A stretch of DNA of 64,000 bases from an uncultured Duncaniella sp. (GTDB taxonomy: Bacteria; Bacteroidota; Bacteroidia; Bacteroidales; Muribaculaceae). Location of the stretch: positions 682,001 through 746,000 of the forward strand of contig CAJTMH010000002.1 of NCBI GenBank assembly GCA_910577255.1, given 5' to 3'. Position 1 is the stretch's first letter; each line of letters starts with the position of its first letter. Under the pieces are notes generated by a model, which saw only the letters and a program-made list of their open reading frames with translations, was not told the DNA's origin and did no database searches. The position numbers and the translations under genes are program-made. Of the stretch, positions 8,074-16,460 are shown piece after piece.

Positions 8074-9897
8074 TTACCCGATCGTGAGGTGGAGATCGTC
8101 GATGAATGAGCGCATTTCAGGCGTGTTTTCTATCATGTGGTTCAACACTTCGCGTTCATTCCATGTGTGTGGCGACGACTCACCCTGGTTGATCTCCACA
8201 GTCAGGGTGAAAAGGTCGTTTTGTAGCGCATTGCGCACACTCTGCAGTAGCTGTGGCGAGGCCTGTTCCACCACGTTGCGTTGCATCTCGTTTTCCACCA
8301 TCATCTTATATGTGTGTCCCTCCACGAGCGTGGGAAACGATGCCCTCATGGTGTTTATGAGTATATGCTCCGTAGGATGCGAGAGTATATATGCCTGCCA
8401 GGCCGCATGGAGCTGTTCGAGCGTGAAAGCTGTCTCCCTCTTTGCGGTAGCTGTAGGCTGCCCTGCTGTCGGAGCGGAACTCCTGGCTGCCGAAGCCGAC
8501 GGATTGATGGAGAAGGTGGCTCCTGTCGACACCTTCTTCAGTGTTCGTCTTCCTGCGGAGGGTCCGGGCGGAGGCGGCGGGAGTGGTGTGGTGGGCTGAA
8601 TCGGGGCTATAGGTCGTTGTGCAGCCGCAGCCACGTTGGTGGCCGGTTGCTGAGATGCCTGTGGTGCCTGTTTTGGTGCGTTCTGCTGCGCTATCGTCCC
8701 GGACTGGGTGGATGGTGTCGCTGCGGTGTGTTGCGGTGAGGAGGGCGCGGCTGATGAGATTTTGTGTAATCGCCCCTCTCCGTCGCCGCTGTTATCGGGG
8801 GAGGGGCTTAGCAATTGGCATATTTTGGCGAGCGTAAGCTCTATGAGAAATTGCTTGTTGGAGGCAGTGCGGTAATTTAGGTCGGCTTCATTACAGAGGT
8901 TCATGGCCCTGTAGATGAAGTCGGGCGAACACTTGGCCGCTGTGAGGGCCATGGCGTTGCGGGCCTCGTCGTCGGCCTCGAGCAGAACTATCGTCGATGG
9001 GTCGCGCGCCACCATAAGGTCGCGCATATAGTCGGCCAGGCCGTTGATGAAGAAGTGTGAGTCGAATCCTCGGTCGCGGATCTCTTTATATATAAGCCAT
9101 GTGTCGAGCACTTTGCCTTGCAGGAAGCAGTCGAGGAGGCGGTTATAGTAGTTGTAATCGAGCACGTTGAGGTTGTCGATAGCGCTCTGATAGGTGATGT
9201 TGCCGCGCGATGAGGCCGCCACCTGGTCGAATATCGACAGCGCGTCGCGCATGGCACCGTCAGCTTTGCGGGCTATGATGTTGAGTGCCGCCGGCTCGGC
9301 TGTCATACCCTCCTGTGTGGCCACGTAGGAGAGATGGTCAATCATGTCGCGTATTGAGATGCGATTGAAGTCGTAGATCTGGCACCGCGACAGGATGGTG
9401 GGGATGATTTTGTGCTTCTCGGTAGTGGCGAGGATGAAGATTACGTAGGACGGGGGCTCTTCAAGGGTCTTGAGGAAGGCGTTGAAGGCCGCGGCCGACA
9501 GCATGTGGACCTCATCGACTATGAACACGCGGTATTTTCCCTGTGACGGCGGTATCTGCACCTGCTCCACGAGCTGGCGTATATCGTCCACGCCGTTGTT
9601 TGATGCGGCGTCAAGCTCGATGATGTTCATTGAATTACCGTCGTTGAACGCACGGCAGCTGTCACACTCGTTGCAGGCCTCTCCGTTTGCCGTCGGGTTC
9701 TGGCAGTTGATGGTTTTGGCGAATATGCGTGCGCATGAGGTCTTACCCACACCGCGAGAGCCGCAGAAGAGGTAACTGTGGGCCAGACGGTGGGTGGCTA
9801 TTGCGTTTTTCAGGGTAGCTGTCAGCGCTTTCTGCCCAACCACGCTGTCAAAGGTGGCCGGACGATATTTTCGCGCCGATACTATGTAATTTTCCAT
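8074..9897 (-). CDS. dnaX: DNA polymerase III subunits gamma and tau
   Basis: The clamp-loader ATPase of the replicase, 607 residues from the ATG at 9897. The start is set by the family N-terminus MENYIVSARKYRP and by a promoter just upstream; a TTG 12 codons earlier lies inside that promoter. Visible are Walker A (GSRGVGKTSCAR, about residues 46-57), a four-cysteine zinc module (C-x8-C-x2-C-x2-C), Walker B (VFIVDEVHML), and a sensor 1 and arginine-finger region (ATTEKHKIIPTILSRCQ). After the lid domain comes a Pro/Ala/Gln-rich linker (about residues 370-490), then a C-terminal tau-type domain. I saw no obvious slippery site for a short gamma form. Confidence 0.96.
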   Translation of the reverse strand: MENYIVSARKYRPATFDSVVGQKALTATLKNAIATHRLAHSYLFCGSRGVGKTSCARIFAKTINCQNPTANGEACNECDSCRAFNDGNSMNIIELDAASNNGVDDIRQLVEQVQIPPSQGKYRVFIVDEVHMLSAAAFNAFLKTLEEPPSYVIFILATTEKHKIIPTILSRCQIYDFNRISIRDMIDHLSYVATQEGMTAEPAALNIIARKADGAMRDALSIFDQVAASSRGNITYQSAIDNLNVLDYNYYNRLLDCFLQGKVLDTWLIYKEIRDRGFDSHFFINGLADYMRDLMVARDPSTIVLLEADDEARNAMALTAAKCSPDFIYRAMNLCNEADLNYRTASNKQFLIELTLAKICQLLSPSPDNSGDGEGRLHKISSAAPSSPQHTAATPSTQSGTIAQQNAPKQAPQASQQPATNVAAAAQRPIAPIQPTTPLPPPPPGPSAGRRTLKKVSTGATFSINPSASAARSSAPTAGQPTATAKRETAFTLEQLHAAWQAYILSHPTEHILINTMRASFPTLVEGHTYKMMVENEMQRNVVEQASPQLLQSVRNALQNDLFTLTVEINQGESSPHTWNEREVLNHMIENTPEMRSFIDDLHLTIG

Positions 9898-9902
9898 ACT
9901 TA

Positions 9903-9934
9903 CAAATTTACACACTATTCTCGGATTCTCCAAA
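9903..9934 (-). promoter_or_regulatory. Bacteroidota-type promoter for dnaX, almost touching the start codon
   Basis: On the minus strand, TTTG (9931-9934) and TAAATTTG (9903-9910) are 20 bases apart, an exact match. Only five bases separate the -7 box from the ATG at 9897, so the transcript should be leaderless or nearly so. Confidence 0.75.
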
Positions 9935-10017
9935 CTTAAAGAGTGTGTTTTTGAGCCATCATGCCATGTGGCCGTAAGGGTGGCTGAGAGGCATCGCGGA
10001 CCGGAGGATGTTGCATC

Positions 10018-10557
10018 CTATTTGCGCGGTCTGCCTCCAAATACAAATCCCACCGAGAGGGTCCAGCCTGTGGCATGGCGTTCGGTGATGGTGACCGACG
10101 CGTTGATGCGGATGTGGTGGAAAAGCTCAACGCCGATTTTGGGCCTTGCGAAGGCATAGCATTTGGAGTCGGAAGTGAGGTTGTCCACACCCGCGCCCAG
10201 TCCGACAAAGGGGTTGACGTCGCGTCCACGCCTGAAATTATATTCCCCTGTCAGGCCATAGAGCACCCCCGAATAGTCGTCGGCCGGCCCGGCATAATCA
10301 CCTTTGGTGGTGCGTTCGGGATTGTAGAGTTCAAACATTGCCCCGATGGCCACAGGGACGCGTGGAAGATTGTAGCGGAGTTCTGCGCCGATGTCGAATC
10401 CCGCGCAGTTAGAATGGTCCTTGATTTCCTTGAATGGCGCTGATATACCGAGGTTTAGTTCCCCTTCAATGCATTGTACCTTCATCGGTTCGGCAGCATG
10501 GGCACCTAATGTTGATAGAGTCAACGCTAAAATAATTAGGCTAAAATACTTTCTCAT
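10018..10557 (-). CDS. Small outer-membrane beta-barrel protein
   Basis: A 179-residue protein with a clear signal peptide (about residues 1-21, ending AHA). Alternating hydrophobic strands follow (ELNLGISAPF, FDIGAELRYNLP, VLYGLTGEYNF, NPFVGLGAGV, GWTLSVGFVFG), as expected for an eight-stranded OmpA/OmpW-like barrel. It lacks a peptidoglycan-binding domain. The last strand is followed by GRPRK instead of ending on an aromatic residue. It has its own promoter and lies about 120 bases upstream of dnaX on the same strand, but dnaX also has a promoter of its own. The role cannot be told from sequence. Confidence 0.72.
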   Translation of the reverse strand: MRKYFSLIILALTLSTLGAHAAEPMKVQCIEGELNLGISAPFKEIKDHSNCAGFDIGAELRYNLPRVPVAIGAMFELYNPERTTKGDYAGPADDYSGVLYGLTGEYNFRRGRDVNPFVGLGAGVDNLTSDSKCYAFARPKIGVELFHHIRINASVTITERHATGWTLSVGFVFGGRPRK

Positions 10558-10585
10558 CTCATTGATTGGTTGAAATAACGTACTG

Positions 10586-10616
10586 CAAATATACCGCTTT
10601 TGGCAATATTATCACA
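10586..10616 (-). promoter_or_regulatory. Promoter for the small outer-membrane barrel gene
   Basis: TATATTTG (10586-10593, minus strand) with TGTG 19 bases upstream (one mismatch to TTTG). The start codon is about 29 bases downstream. Confidence 0.6.
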
Positions 10617-10660
10617 CATGTTCCGCCGTTTTTAGTACGGCCGATGTGGATATTACATCA

Positions 10661-10702
10661 AACGCCGATCCTTGTCATGATGAGATGACGTGGACCGGCG
10701 TT
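10661..10702 (-). terminator. Probable terminator of the OmpA-like lipoprotein gene
   Basis: A long interrupted hairpin: outer AACGCCG/CGGCGTT and inner GTCAT/ATGAC arms. It lies 40 bases beyond the stop codon of the minus-strand gene. The following T run is short, so efficiency is uncertain. Confidence 0.5.
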
Positions 10703-10742
10703 GTGGGTTATATTTCACCGCTGTCAGCGGATATATCGGCTG

Positions 10743-11600
10743 TTAATCAGCTTTCGGGGCCTTGTCGATGAGGTCGAGGAACTGGTCGAGCTTCGGGGTG
10801 ATGATGATTTCCGTTCGGCGGTTGCGCTGACGGCCGAGCTCGGTGCTGTTGTCGGCAATCGGGTTATACTCGCCACGGCCGGCTGCCGAAAGGCGCGAGG
10901 GGTTGATGCCGAAATCGTTCTGGAGCACTTGCACTATCGAGGATGCGCGGAGTGCGCTCAGGTCCCAGTTATTTCGGATGTTGGTGCGGCTGATGGGCAC
11001 CGGGTCGGTGTTGCCCTCCACGAGCACGTCATAATCGCCGTAATCCTTGATGATTTTGGCGATTTTGCCGAGGGTCTGCATAGCGCGGTCGTTGACCTCA
11101 TAGCTGCCCGACTTGAATAGCATATTGTCGGCAAGAGAGATGTACACCACACCCTTGAGCACTTTCACGTTGACCTCCTGCATCTCATCAGTGCTGAGCG
11201 AGCGGGTGAGATTGGTGGTGAGCACGAGGTTGAGCGAATCGGACTTCGACTTGGCCTGCACGAGCTGCTTGATGTAGCGGTTCGAGGCATTGATCTCGTC
11301 GACAAGCTTAGAGATATTGACGTTCCCCTGTGTGTTCTGGGTGATACTGTTGTCGAGCGACTTCTGCAGCGAGGCATAGCTGCGTTTCAACTCTTCGTTG
11401 TTGCGTTTGGCCTCGTCAAGGAGAGTCTCAAGGCTCTTGCCGTTGGCACGGCTTTCGGCAAGCGACACCTGCGAGGCATTGTAGTCCTTCTGGAGAGCTG
11501 AATGCTCAGCCTGAAGAGCTGCATATTTTTTCGAACTCACGCATCCCGAGAATGCTACCAGCGCCAGGGACGCTATTATGGTCAATACTCTTGATTTCAT
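10743..11600 (-). CDS. OmpA-family lipoprotein (peptidoglycan-binding)
   Basis: A 285-residue protein that would anchor the outer membrane to the cell wall. It has a lipoprotein signal (lipobox AFSGC, Cys about residue 20), a long coiled coil (about residues 25-130), then an OmpA C-terminal domain. The peptidoglycan-binding signature is visible as VEGNTDPVPI followed by NWDLSALRASSIVQVL and GRGEYNPIADN, ending RQRNRRTEIII. The TD and R residues that hold diaminopimelate in this fold are present. The large gene upstream (11677-13704, same strand) lies 76 bases away, with a perfect 18-base palindrome in the gap. Calling it Pal-like or MotB-like beyond OmpA_C would be a guess. Confidence 0.88.
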   Translation of the reverse strand: MKSRVLTIIASLALVAFSGCVSSKKYAALQAEHSALQKDYNASQVSLAESRANGKSLETLLDEAKRNNEELKRSYASLQKSLDNSITQNTQGNVNISKLVDEINASNRYIKQLVQAKSKSDSLNLVLTTNLTRSLSTDEMQEVNVKVLKGVVYISLADNMLFKSGSYEVNDRAMQTLGKIAKIIKDYGDYDVLVEGNTDPVPISRTNIRNNWDLSALRASSIVQVLQNDFGINPSRLSAAGRGEYNPIADNSTELGRQRNRRTEIIITPKLDQFLDLIDKAPKAD

Positions 11601-11638
11601 ATAGGTGGATGTTTAGTGAACAGTTGAGTTTCCAACAC

Positions 11639-11656
11639 ACGTTTTAATTAAAACGT
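11639..11656. promoter_or_regulatory. Perfect 18-base palindrome between two envelope genes
   Basis: ACGTTTTAATTAAAACGT reads the same on both strands. It lies 39 bases upstream of the OmpA-like lipoprotein gene. It could be an operator or a small hairpin; no binding protein can be assigned. Confidence 0.4.
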
Positions 11657-11676
11657 CCGGCACCCACCTTTGGTTG

Positions 11677-13704
11677 TCATTTTGAAGGACGCGGAGTCTC
11701 GTTGGCTCGTTCGGCCGGCTGGCTCTTTGCGAGGTTGTCGGTGAGGTTGCGCAGATTGATTGAGCCATCCTTCATGGCAGCGCGCAGCTTGCGTGAGTTG
11801 TTTTTCTCGTTGTACGAGCCTTTGGCGCGCCATATCATATCGGCTATCTGATTGGCCTGAGCATTGGTGCAGCGGCCCTTTACCGCGAAATAGTCGTTGT
11901 TGACCACCGCGTCGATGTCACCGGTGTTGATGGCTTCGATGAGGGCTTTTCCCATCGGGCTCTGCAGCTTTTTCTCATCCCACACTGGATTGGAGTTGAG
12001 ATAGTCGATGTCAGATGTCTCCTCCACGGTCAGAGGGGCGCTCTGCACTGCTGCCGGTACCTCGTTGCCGGTTACGGCCTCGGCCACAGGTGCTGCTTCC
12101 TCTGTATCGCTTCCGGATTTGAGGACAAAGACCGCACAGATGGCTGCTATGAGAACCAGTGTGGCCGCCCACCATAGCCATTTCCCGCGTTTGCTTTGAG
12201 AGCCGGTCTCACCTTCGTTGTCATCATCCTCGTCGTCTGTGTCAAAGTCGGGACGTGAATAGGCCGGGGCGTTATGCTGAGTCGGGGATTCGCTCTGGGG
12301 TTTACGCTCAACCACCGGCACAGTTTTGTCGATGGGCTTGCGCTCTTCGGCAGCCTCGTCGGATATGTTTTCAAATTTAGGTGCGCGGTGGGCCGGTTCG
12401 GCGGGAGCCTCTGCCTTGGCGCTTTCAAAGTTGGGTGCGACAGGACGGCTGGTGATGCGCACATCCACATTGTAAACCTCGCTGTTGTCCTGGGTTACCT
12501 GGCGGTGTGCACGGAAACCATGGAAGTTGCCTGAGTGCAGACGGTTGTACTCGGGGGTATTCTTTTCTATGGAAATCTGCTGTTCGAACACACGTCCGTC
12601 GCCGAAATCGAGGCGCAGAGTCACTCCCTGTTCCACCGGTTGGAGTTGCAGCTCGAGGTTTTCGGTGGTGAGCATCTCCTCGGTGGGCTTTTTCAGCTTG
12701 AGAGGACGGTAATTGTTGGAAGCAACCTGGATTTCAACTTCCTCACCCGGGGTGAGATCCTTTTCGGTGAAATCGATATAGGGCTCCATGGTGTTGATTG
12801 AACGGCCGTTGACCGATATGGTATAGCCGTTGAGGGGTGTTCCCTTGGCCGACACAACCTTTATGTTGATGCGGCGAATGAAGCGTATGCCGGTCTGAGC
12901 AGCCGAACGGATGAGGATTGACGAGCCGTTGTCCTTGGTGTATGCCGACGGTGTGCCTATTATGACATTTTCGGTATGTGTGTTGAAACCCTCTTTCGAG
13001 TAGGTGATGGTGAGGCGGTCGCCGTCATAAACTTGCGCAGCCGAGGTGCTTGCGCCTTCGGGACAAACCACTGCATAGAGCTTCTTGATGGGTGTAGTGA
13101 TTCGTGGCATCTTCACTCCTGGGCGGAGCGAAGTGGTGGCCGATACCACTATGATGCAGCGGTAGCGGCTATATTCCGGCTGAGAGGGAAATGAGAAGAT
13201 GGATTCCAGTTCCTGGACGGAGATATAAGTGCGGTATCCTGCCTCTGCCGGCTTTTCATCCTCGGCGGGAGCCTGATATAGCCATGAGTCGAGTTTCACC
13301 GGTTCTACAGGGACTCCGGCTTCCATAAGAGCCGCATCAACCCCTTCGTCGGTGTAATTCTCATCTTCAATGAACGTTTTTTTGAGATTATTGAAGATAT
13401 TCATCAGCTGACGGCCTGTGAGGGCACATCCGTCGGCCAATAGTACCGATATCATCATGTAGCCGCGCTCGGGATTGAGCGTGTTGCGTGTGATCAGCGA
13501 GAAGTAATGGCCCAGGGGGCTTGCCTGTAGGATATAACAGTCATTGGCGTTGAGGAAACGCTTGATGGCTGCGCCTGGTTCCACCATCGAGGTGTCCCAT
13601 TTCGGGTCGATATCCGACCCTTCTGACGGATAGGAATAAATGGTGCGTGTGGCACCCTGCACCTCTCCCCTGAGTGCTATGTGGATATATGAAAAGTCTG
13701 CCAT
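11677..13704 (-). CDS. Large one-TM protein of unknown function
   Basis: A 675-residue protein I do not recognise. It has no signal peptide and starts MADFSYIHIALRGEVQGA. The N-terminal 130 residues form a compact domain, followed by beta-rich segments resembling Ig or PEGA-like modules (about residues 280-420). A long Pro/Glu/Asp-rich linker runs from about 430 to 505. One transmembrane segment (about 508-530, WLWWAATLVLIAAICAVFVL) leads to a C-terminal domain of about 140 residues with PMGKALIEAINTGDIDAV. This suggests a protein with most of its mass in the cytoplasm and a short outer part. It sits directly upstream of the OmpA-like lipoprotein gene, so an envelope-linking role is plausible but unproven. 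Confidence 0.7.
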   Translation of the reverse strand: MADFSYIHIALRGEVQGATRTIYSYPSEGSDIDPKWDTSMVEPGAAIKRFLNANDCYILQASPLGHYFSLITRNTLNPERGYMMISVLLADGCALTGRQLMNIFNNLKKTFIEDENYTDEGVDAALMEAGVPVEPVKLDSWLYQAPAEDEKPAEAGYRTYISVQELESIFSFPSQPEYSRYRCIIVVSATTSLRPGVKMPRITTPIKKLYAVVCPEGASTSAAQVYDGDRLTITYSKEGFNTHTENVIIGTPSAYTKDNGSSILIRSAAQTGIRFIRRINIKVVSAKGTPLNGYTISVNGRSINTMEPYIDFTEKDLTPGEEVEIQVASNNYRPLKLKKPTEEMLTTENLELQLQPVEQGVTLRLDFGDGRVFEQQISIEKNTPEYNRLHSGNFHGFRAHRQVTQDNSEVYNVDVRITSRPVAPNFESAKAEAPAEPAHRAPKFENISDEAAEERKPIDKTVPVVERKPQSESPTQHNAPAYSRPDFDTDDEDDDNEGETGSQSKRGKWLWWAATLVLIAAICAVFVLKSGSDTEEAAPVAEAVTGNEVPAAVQSAPLTVEETSDIDYLNSNPVWDEKKLQSPMGKALIEAINTGDIDAVVNNDYFAVKGRCTNAQANQIADMIWRAKGSYNEKNNSRKLRAAMKDGSINLRNLTDNLAKSQPAERANETPRPSK

Positions 13705-13792
13705 AAATTTTGTAAAACTTTTAAAATAGTATTCGTGAAATAAGGGCTCTTCAAACGAATTTTATTTGATGACCTTATTGTAACTAAAATTT

Positions 13793-14800
13793 CTATATGG
13801 TGGCTGTCCTGTTTTTATATGCATACGCTTTGGAGAAAATGTTTTGGACATGATAGAGTACAAAGGCGAGTGCAATTGTCAGTACAATCTCTAAAACCAT
13901 AGCGAACGCAAATTTTACCCCATATGTAATCTGTTGATACTCAATGAGTTGAACGATTCGGGGGGTAAACCACTCTATGGTAATACATTGTGCTAAATAT
14001 ATTTCTAATGTATGTTTGCCTATGAAATTGAAAAATTTCTCGCCATAACGATATATTCCGGCTCTGTCAATGATAAAGAATAATAACGGGAGTGACATTC
14101 CAACTATCTCAACTTTTGAAGTTGCAAATATGGCTGCTAAAATGGCCGGCATCAAAAATAGAAACAACAAATTTTTATTAGGTTTTTTAGTTGTATCATT
14201 TAGCCATAAATAGGTTAGAATGCCTAAGACAACCATTATAAATCGTCCGTTTGCGAGCCAAAATATATAAGGGATCATCAAGGGCTTGATAAACAGCATG
14301 CCAATGATTAAAAGCCAAATTAGTACCATACTCTTTTGTTCTAACCATTTTACAGAATAAAACCATAATGGGAAGGACCAGTATATGAAAATGGTAGTTG
14401 GTATATACCAGGCATAGGAAATGTTTGAGAATGTTGATAATCCGGTGATGTGCATTAATGTCGTTTTTGTCAGATGAATCGGATCATTCACACCGACAAA
14501 GAAATATATATATGCTACAATAAACAAAATGAAGACCGGAAATAATCTTTTTAACCTACGGAGAAGATAATTCTTATAGGTATTGTTGACGAAAGAATGG
14601 CAAAGGCCATAGGACGATAGGAATAAAAATATATCTACACCTAAATAGCCACTTCCCGTAATACGTGATAGTGATTGACGTAAAGTGCTTGAGATAGCTT
14701 CATTTGTACAAATAGGGTTTATCAAATGGAAAACGAGAATCCATATCATGGCAATACCCATCCAATAAGACCTGGATGTTTTTCCTACGATACTTTCCAT
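13793..14800 (-). CDS. Membrane acyltransferase (acyltransferase 3 family), copy 2
   Basis: A 335-residue polytopic membrane protein with about ten hydrophobic segments. The family hallmarks are the N-terminal WMGIAMIWILVFH, GYLGVDIFLFLSSYGLCHSF and the following Arg-rich RRLKRLFP. Members of this family transfer acetyl or other acyl groups to sugars of surface polysaccharides. It overlaps the upstream paralogue by 16 bases, so the pair is translationally coupled. The composition is much more AT-rich than the surroundings, which suggests transfer. No polysaccharide cluster is nearby, so the acceptor is unknown. Confidence 0.82.
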   Translation of the reverse strand: MESIVGKTSRSYWMGIAMIWILVFHLINPICTNEAISSTLRQSLSRITGSGYLGVDIFLFLSSYGLCHSFVNNTYKNYLLRRLKRLFPVFILFIVAYIYFFVGVNDPIHLTKTTLMHITGLSTFSNISYAWYIPTTIFIYWSFPLWFYSVKWLEQKSMVLIWLLIIGMLFIKPLMIPYIFWLANGRFIMVVLGILTYLWLNDTTKKPNKNLLFLFLMPAILAAIFATSKVEIVGMSLPLLFFIIDRAGIYRYGEKFFNFIGKHTLEIYLAQCITIEWFTPRIVQLIEYQQITYGVKFAFAMVLEIVLTIALAFVLYHVQNIFSKAYAYKNRTATI

Positions 14801-15750
14801 ACTGTCTTTTTTAATGTTGGGATAAGATAATTATTTACAGAAATTAATATAATAGATATGACAGGCGTTAAGAGAAGGCATATAATGAGTTTATTCATAT
14901 ATTCTCCATCTCCTGTCAGTATATACCGAGTGGTGATGACCTGGGCCAAATATATCTCGAAAGAATATTTTCCCATTAAGCGTATGAAGTCTGTAATTCT
15001 ATTATGACTTACCGATTCCATGCTTAATCCGTATAAAACTATCGGAACACAAAGGCAATATCCAAGCGTATAGTTGGGTGCTATAAATGATAATATACCG
15101 AGAAATGAATATACCAAAACGAGTTTGGATTTATTATTAGGCAGGAATAGGTATGTTAGCACTCCGGTTATTATTATCGGTAGCCTGTTTGATAAATTGT
15201 CGGAAATGAAATAAGATATGAAATTAGCTCCAATTACTAATAAAAACAAAGTAGTGTATAGTAATAGGGTTTTATCGGAAAGTTTTTTTACGAGACTAAA
15301 TAATAATGGGAAGAAGATATATAGGAGTATCAGTGATGGCGTGTACCATTCGATGTGGTTAGGATTGGCAATTGGCTTTATCACTGCTAAACCGGTAATT
15401 TGAAATGTCCAATCGCGTAATATGTTGATAGTCGTTTCCTCTGTCAGAAAGAATGCCGTTACAATTATAGCAAACAGTATATATGTGGATAGCAAACGTT
15501 TAATTCTATTTGTATAGAATACTTTCAGACTATTCTTGCTGAAAGAATGGCATAAGCCATAAGCTGACAGGAATAAAAAGACATCAACACCTAAAAAGCC
15601 ATTTTTGACAATTCCTACAAAAAAAATTCTAATCCAGTGAGGATATTCAATCTGGCCATTTGAGAAAAAGACCAAATGGTATAATATGACATACAGGATT
15701 GAAATACCCATCCAGAATGTCCTAGAATCTTTACTTAGGATGTTATCCAT
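14785..15750 (-). CDS. Membrane acyltransferase (acyltransferase 3 family), copy 1
   Basis: A 321-residue polytopic protein and close paralogue of its downstream neighbour. Both start with a SR-[ST]-[FY]-WMGI segment and share GFLGVDVFLFLSAYGLCHSF. I place the start at the ATG at 15750 (MDNILSKDSR), which lines up with the paralogue's MESIVGKTSR; a TTG 12 bases upstream is less likely. The pair looks like a tandem duplication that has diverged. The gene is AT-rich. No consensus promoter was found in the gap upstream. Confidence 0.82.
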   Translation of the reverse strand: MDNILSKDSRTFWMGISILYVILYHLVFFSNGQIEYPHWIRIFFVGIVKNGFLGVDVFLFLSAYGLCHSFSKNSLKVFYTNRIKRLLSTYILFAIIVTAFFLTEETTINILRDWTFQITGLAVIKPIANPNHIEWYTPSLILLYIFFPLLFSLVKKLSDKTLLLYTTLFLLVIGANFISYFISDNLSNRLPIIITGVLTYLFLPNNKSKLVLVYSFLGILSFIAPNYTLGYCLCVPIVLYGLSMESVSHNRITDFIRLMGKYSFEIYLAQVITTRYILTGDGEYMNKLIICLLLTPVISIILISVNNYLIPTLKKTVWKVS

Positions 15751-16116
15751 TGAATTGTTCAATACGCGTTTAAATTTTTATGTGCGATTTTTATGTTAAT
15801 AGATGATTGATTAGTCTCGATTGATCCTATTCCGTATTATAAGCGATTATCACTCGTTATACTATGTGCATAAAAGATTTGCCCGATGAATCTGCATTTT
15901 CACTGCACGAATCTTCGAGCAAATCATAGATTTTGTTTAAAAATTGACATGGGGCTGCCCTTTTAACTCCATCTATGATTTATGTGCATTGTTTGAAACG
16001 AGTAGTAACAAGCCACAAAATTATAAAAAATATGCGTGATATGCAACATATAACCATATCTCGGAGGGGCGGCTGTCAATATGTCAAGGATGGAGATCAG
16101 AGTGTATGATCAGGGC
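15751..16116. other. Intergenic stretch of 366 bases with nested inverted repeat
   Basis: AT-rich DNA without a convincing gene. It holds an 11-base perfect inverted repeat, AAATCATAGAT (15921-15931) and ATCTATGATTT (15971-15981). Between them are TTTAAAA and CCCTTTTAA segments that could pair further, giving a structured element of about 61 bases. It could end the minus-strand operon that stops at 16117, or mark the edge of the AT-rich acyltransferase insert. Confidence 0.4.
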
Positions 16117-16404
16117 TTAAAACGGACCAAACACCGGTGGTGCCGGAGGTGGTGTGGCCGGCCCCGGCTGCGGAGCACCCGGACCAGGGCCCTGCCACGG
16201 TCCCTGCGGACGTGGCGGCTGTGGACGCGGTGCCGGTTTGGGTCGTGGCCATGGGCCGTTGATGCTCAGATCTATTCCACCGGGGCCCGGTTGGGTTATG
16301 CCCCAGCCGCTGCTCCCTACCCACCAACCGCCGCAGGAGCTGAGAAGTCCTGACATGGCGATGGCTATTATGGTGACGAGTGTCTTGAAATTTTTCTTTT
16401 TCAT
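16117..16404 (-). CDS. Small proline/glycine-rich lipoprotein
   Basis: A 95-residue protein starting at the ATG at 16404 (MKKKNFKTLVTIIAIAMSG). It has a lipoprotein signal peptide ending LLSSC near residue 24. After a GGWWVGSSGWG patch, nearly all of the rest is Pro, Gly, Arg and Gln in short PRP, PQP and PGP units. Such a chain is likely unstructured and may reach out from the membrane. It is the last gene of a minus-strand run of small envelope proteins, 57 bases after the DUF4491 gene. I know no function for it. A frame on the opposite strand is an artefact of the GC-rich repeats. Confidence 0.6.
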   Translation of the reverse strand: MKKKNFKTLVTIIAIAMSGLLSSCGGWWVGSSGWGITQPGPGGIDLSINGPWPRPKPAPRPQPPRPQGPWQGPGPGAPQPGPATPPPAPPVFGPF

Positions 16405-16460
16405 GAGCGTAAGTGTTTTATATAGAAACAATCACGCTCTCCAAAGGGTTTAGGTCTGGG

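Noticed and set aside
8036..8599. Open frame antisense to the 3' part of dnaX
   Set aside because: It reflects the Pro/Ala-rich linker of the real gene; Cys/Ser-rich translation without a family pattern.
16081..16353. Arg/Trp-rich plus-strand frame over the proline-rich lipoprotein gene
   Set aside because: It is the mirror of the GC-rich proline repeats; the minus-strand frame has a real lipoprotein signal.
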